A stretch of DNA of 33,275 nt, from NCBI GenBank assembly GCA_013213875.1, contig JABSSV010000369.1, positions 1-33,275 on the forward strand. Direction: 5' to 3'. Both the position numbers and the translations under genes were made by a program. Below are positions 32,205-33,275 of the stretch, piece after piece. The notes under the pieces are model-generated. The model had not been told where the DNA came from, did no database searches, and saw only the letters and a list, made by a program, of their open reading frames with translations. Every line of letters begins with the position of its first letter. Within the stretch, counting starts at the first letter, position 1. Origin of the DNA: Lysobacterales bacterium (GTDB taxonomy: Bacteria; Pseudomonadota; Gammaproteobacteria; Xanthomonadales; SZUA-36).

Positions 32205-33275
32205 TTACATGTTTTGGTAGTTGGGTCCCGCAGCGCCCTCAGGCGTCACCCAGTTAATGATCTGGTACGGGTCCTTGATGTCACAGGTCTTGCAGTGCAC
32301 ACAGTTGGCGCTGTTGATCTGCAAGCGTTTGCCTTGCTCTTCCTCCACCATTTCGTACACATGCGCGGGGCAAAAGCGGGTACAGGGATTGCCGAATTCT
32401 TCCAGGCACTGGGTAATGCAGATATCCGGCTCCAGGATCTGCAGGTGCACCGGCTGATCCTCATCATGTTCCGTGGCCGCAAAGTAAACCGAGGCCAGAC
32501 GGTCGCGCGGGGGCAGGGCACGGTCGACCCAGTGCCGGTCCGGCGCATGATAATCGGCGCGGCGCACCAATTGCGTGTGGTCGGCGTGATTATTCAGCGT
32601 GCGCGGCAGGCGACCGCCGGTGACCGTTTCCACGGCCGCGGTGAGCAGGCCGCGCCACAGGCCCTTGTTAAAGCCGGGGCGGATGTTGCGCACCTTGTGC
32701 AGTTCTTCCACTACGGGTGAGGCTCGCAGCGCCGCATCAAAACCGGCCGCAGACTTCTGTCCGTGCAAGTGCTCCGCCGCCAGCATGCCGGAGCGCAGCG
32801 CCTGGTGGGTGCCTTTGATCTTCGGCACATTCAGCAGGCCTGCGGCGTCGCCAATCAAAAGCGCGCCGGGCATCTCAACGCGCGGCAGGGACTGAAAGCC
32901 TCCCTCTACCAGCGCACGTGCGCCGCTGGAGATGATTTCACCGCCCTCCAGCAGATCACGCACCTTCGGATGGTGCTTCAGCTGTTGGAACGCCTCGAAA
33001 GGTACAAAATCCGGATCGGCGTAATCGAGGCCGCACACAAAGCCCAGGGCGATGCGGTCGTCATCCAGATGGTAAATAAAGCTGCCGCCGTAGATCGCCG
33101 GGTCCAGCGGCCAGCCCATGGTGTGCTGTACCTTGCCGGGCGTTGCCTTGCCGGGCGCAACCTTCCACAGCTCTTTCATGCCGATGCCATAGGTTTGCGG
33201 GTCGGCGTCCTGATCCAGCTCAAAGCGTTTGATGAGCTGCTTGCTCAGATGTCCGCGACACCCTTCGCCCAGCAC
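32205..33275 (-). CDS. ETF:ubiquinone oxidoreductase (5' end cut by window)
   Basis: The C-terminal 356 residues of the membrane-bound flavo-iron-sulfur protein that moves electrons from ETF to the quinone pool. The frame enters at the window edge within LGEGCRGHLSKQLIKRF; the FAD Rossmann start lies outside. Present are the FAD-related LIGDAAGLLNVPKIKGTHQA, the hydrophobic quinone-side segments, and the C-terminal 4Fe-4S region with CTRFCPAHVYE and NCVHCKTCDIKDPYQIINW. The stop is a clear TAA 27 nt before etfB. The gene order ETF-QO, etfB, etfA is common in proteobacteria. Complete length is normally about 550 residues. Confidence 0.95.
   Translation of the reverse strand: MLGEGCRGHLSKQLIKRFELDQDADPQTYGIGMKELWKVAPGKATPGKVQHTMGWPLDPAIYGGSFIYHLDDDRIALGFVCGLDYADPDFVPFEAFQQLKHHPKVRDLLEGGEIISSGARALVEGGFQSLPRVEMPGALLIGDAAGLLNVPKIKGTHQALRSGMLAAEHLHGQKSAAGFDAALRASPVVEELHKVRNIRPGFNKGLWRGLLTAAVETVTGGRLPRTLNNHADHTQLVRRADYHAPDRHWVDRALPPRDRLASVYFAATEHDEDQPVHLQILEPDICITQCLEEFGNPCTRFCPAHVYEMVEEEQGKRLQINSANCVHCKTCDIKDPYQIINWVTPEGAAGPNYQNM

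Noticed and set aside
31158..32720. Open frame of 520 codons on the plus strand
   Set aside because: It lies antisense to etfA, etfB and the ETF:ubiquinone oxidoreductase, whose protein motifs are unmistakable. The long frame is a by-product of GC-rich codon use.

Overview
The window is GC-rich chromosomal DNA of a Gram-negative bacterium, most likely a gammaproteobacterium. The evidence is a complete lipid A / Bam envelope cluster in the classical proteobacterial order (lpxB-lpxA-fabZ-lpxD-skp-bamA-rseP-dxr-cdsA-uppS-frr-pyrH-tsf-rpsB, read on the minus strand). I cannot name the genus from sequence alone. There are no tRNA or rRNA genes, insertion sequences, phage genes or CRISPR arrays.

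Region 1 (1-14370, minus strand) is housekeeping. Transcription starts at rpsB and runs through tsf, pyrH, frr, uppS, cdsA, dxr, rseP and bamA. A strong terminator-like hairpin follows bamA, and then come skp, lpxD, fabZ, lpxA and a 3'-truncated lpxB. Many junctions overlap by 1 or 4 bases. Three proteins have unusual details. S2 carries a Lys/Ala-rich tail of about 115 residues. BamA carries a perfect EF-hand-type calcium loop in its barrel. LpxA has Phe at the acyl-chain 'ruler' position.

Region 2 (14371-17677, minus strand) is a three-gene 2-oxoacid dehydrogenase operon (E1 alpha, E1 beta, E2) without an E3 gene. Its substrate, pyruvate or branched-chain 2-oxoacids, cannot be settled from sequence.

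Region 3 (17828-23186, mostly plus strand) is aromatic amino acid catabolism: tryptophan 2,3-dioxygenase, a divergent MarR-family regulator, then hpd-hmgA-fahA-maiA, the tyrosine/homogentisate route to fumarate and acetoacetate. A near-perfect 24-bp palindrome overlaps the predicted hpd promoter and is a good candidate MarR operator.

Region 4 (23187-25300, plus strand) holds two overlapping lipoprotein genes (a short DUF4398-like one and an OmpA-domain one). A 331-bp non-coding stretch with hairpins and a TATAAT box follows, then a small DUF465/YdcH-like gene and a strong terminator.

Region 5 (25340-27907, plus strand) is a reverse transsulfuration pair: cystathionine beta-synthase and cystathionine gamma-lyase/synthase.

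Region 6 (27909-33275, minus strand) reads in the order electron-transfer-flavoprotein:ubiquinone oxidoreductase (5'-truncated by the window), etfB, etfA, a terminator, acetoacetyl-CoA synthetase, and a decayed class B3 metallo-beta-lactamase-fold gene with an internal deletion. Functionally, regions 2, 3, 5 and 6 look like an amino-acid and ketone-body catabolism neighbourhood. Tyrosine breakdown yields acetoacetate, AacS activates it, and the ETF system passes acyl-CoA dehydrogenase electrons to quinone. I found no clearly new multi-gene system; the most interesting signals are the protein-level oddities, the operator, the pseudogene and the structured leader.
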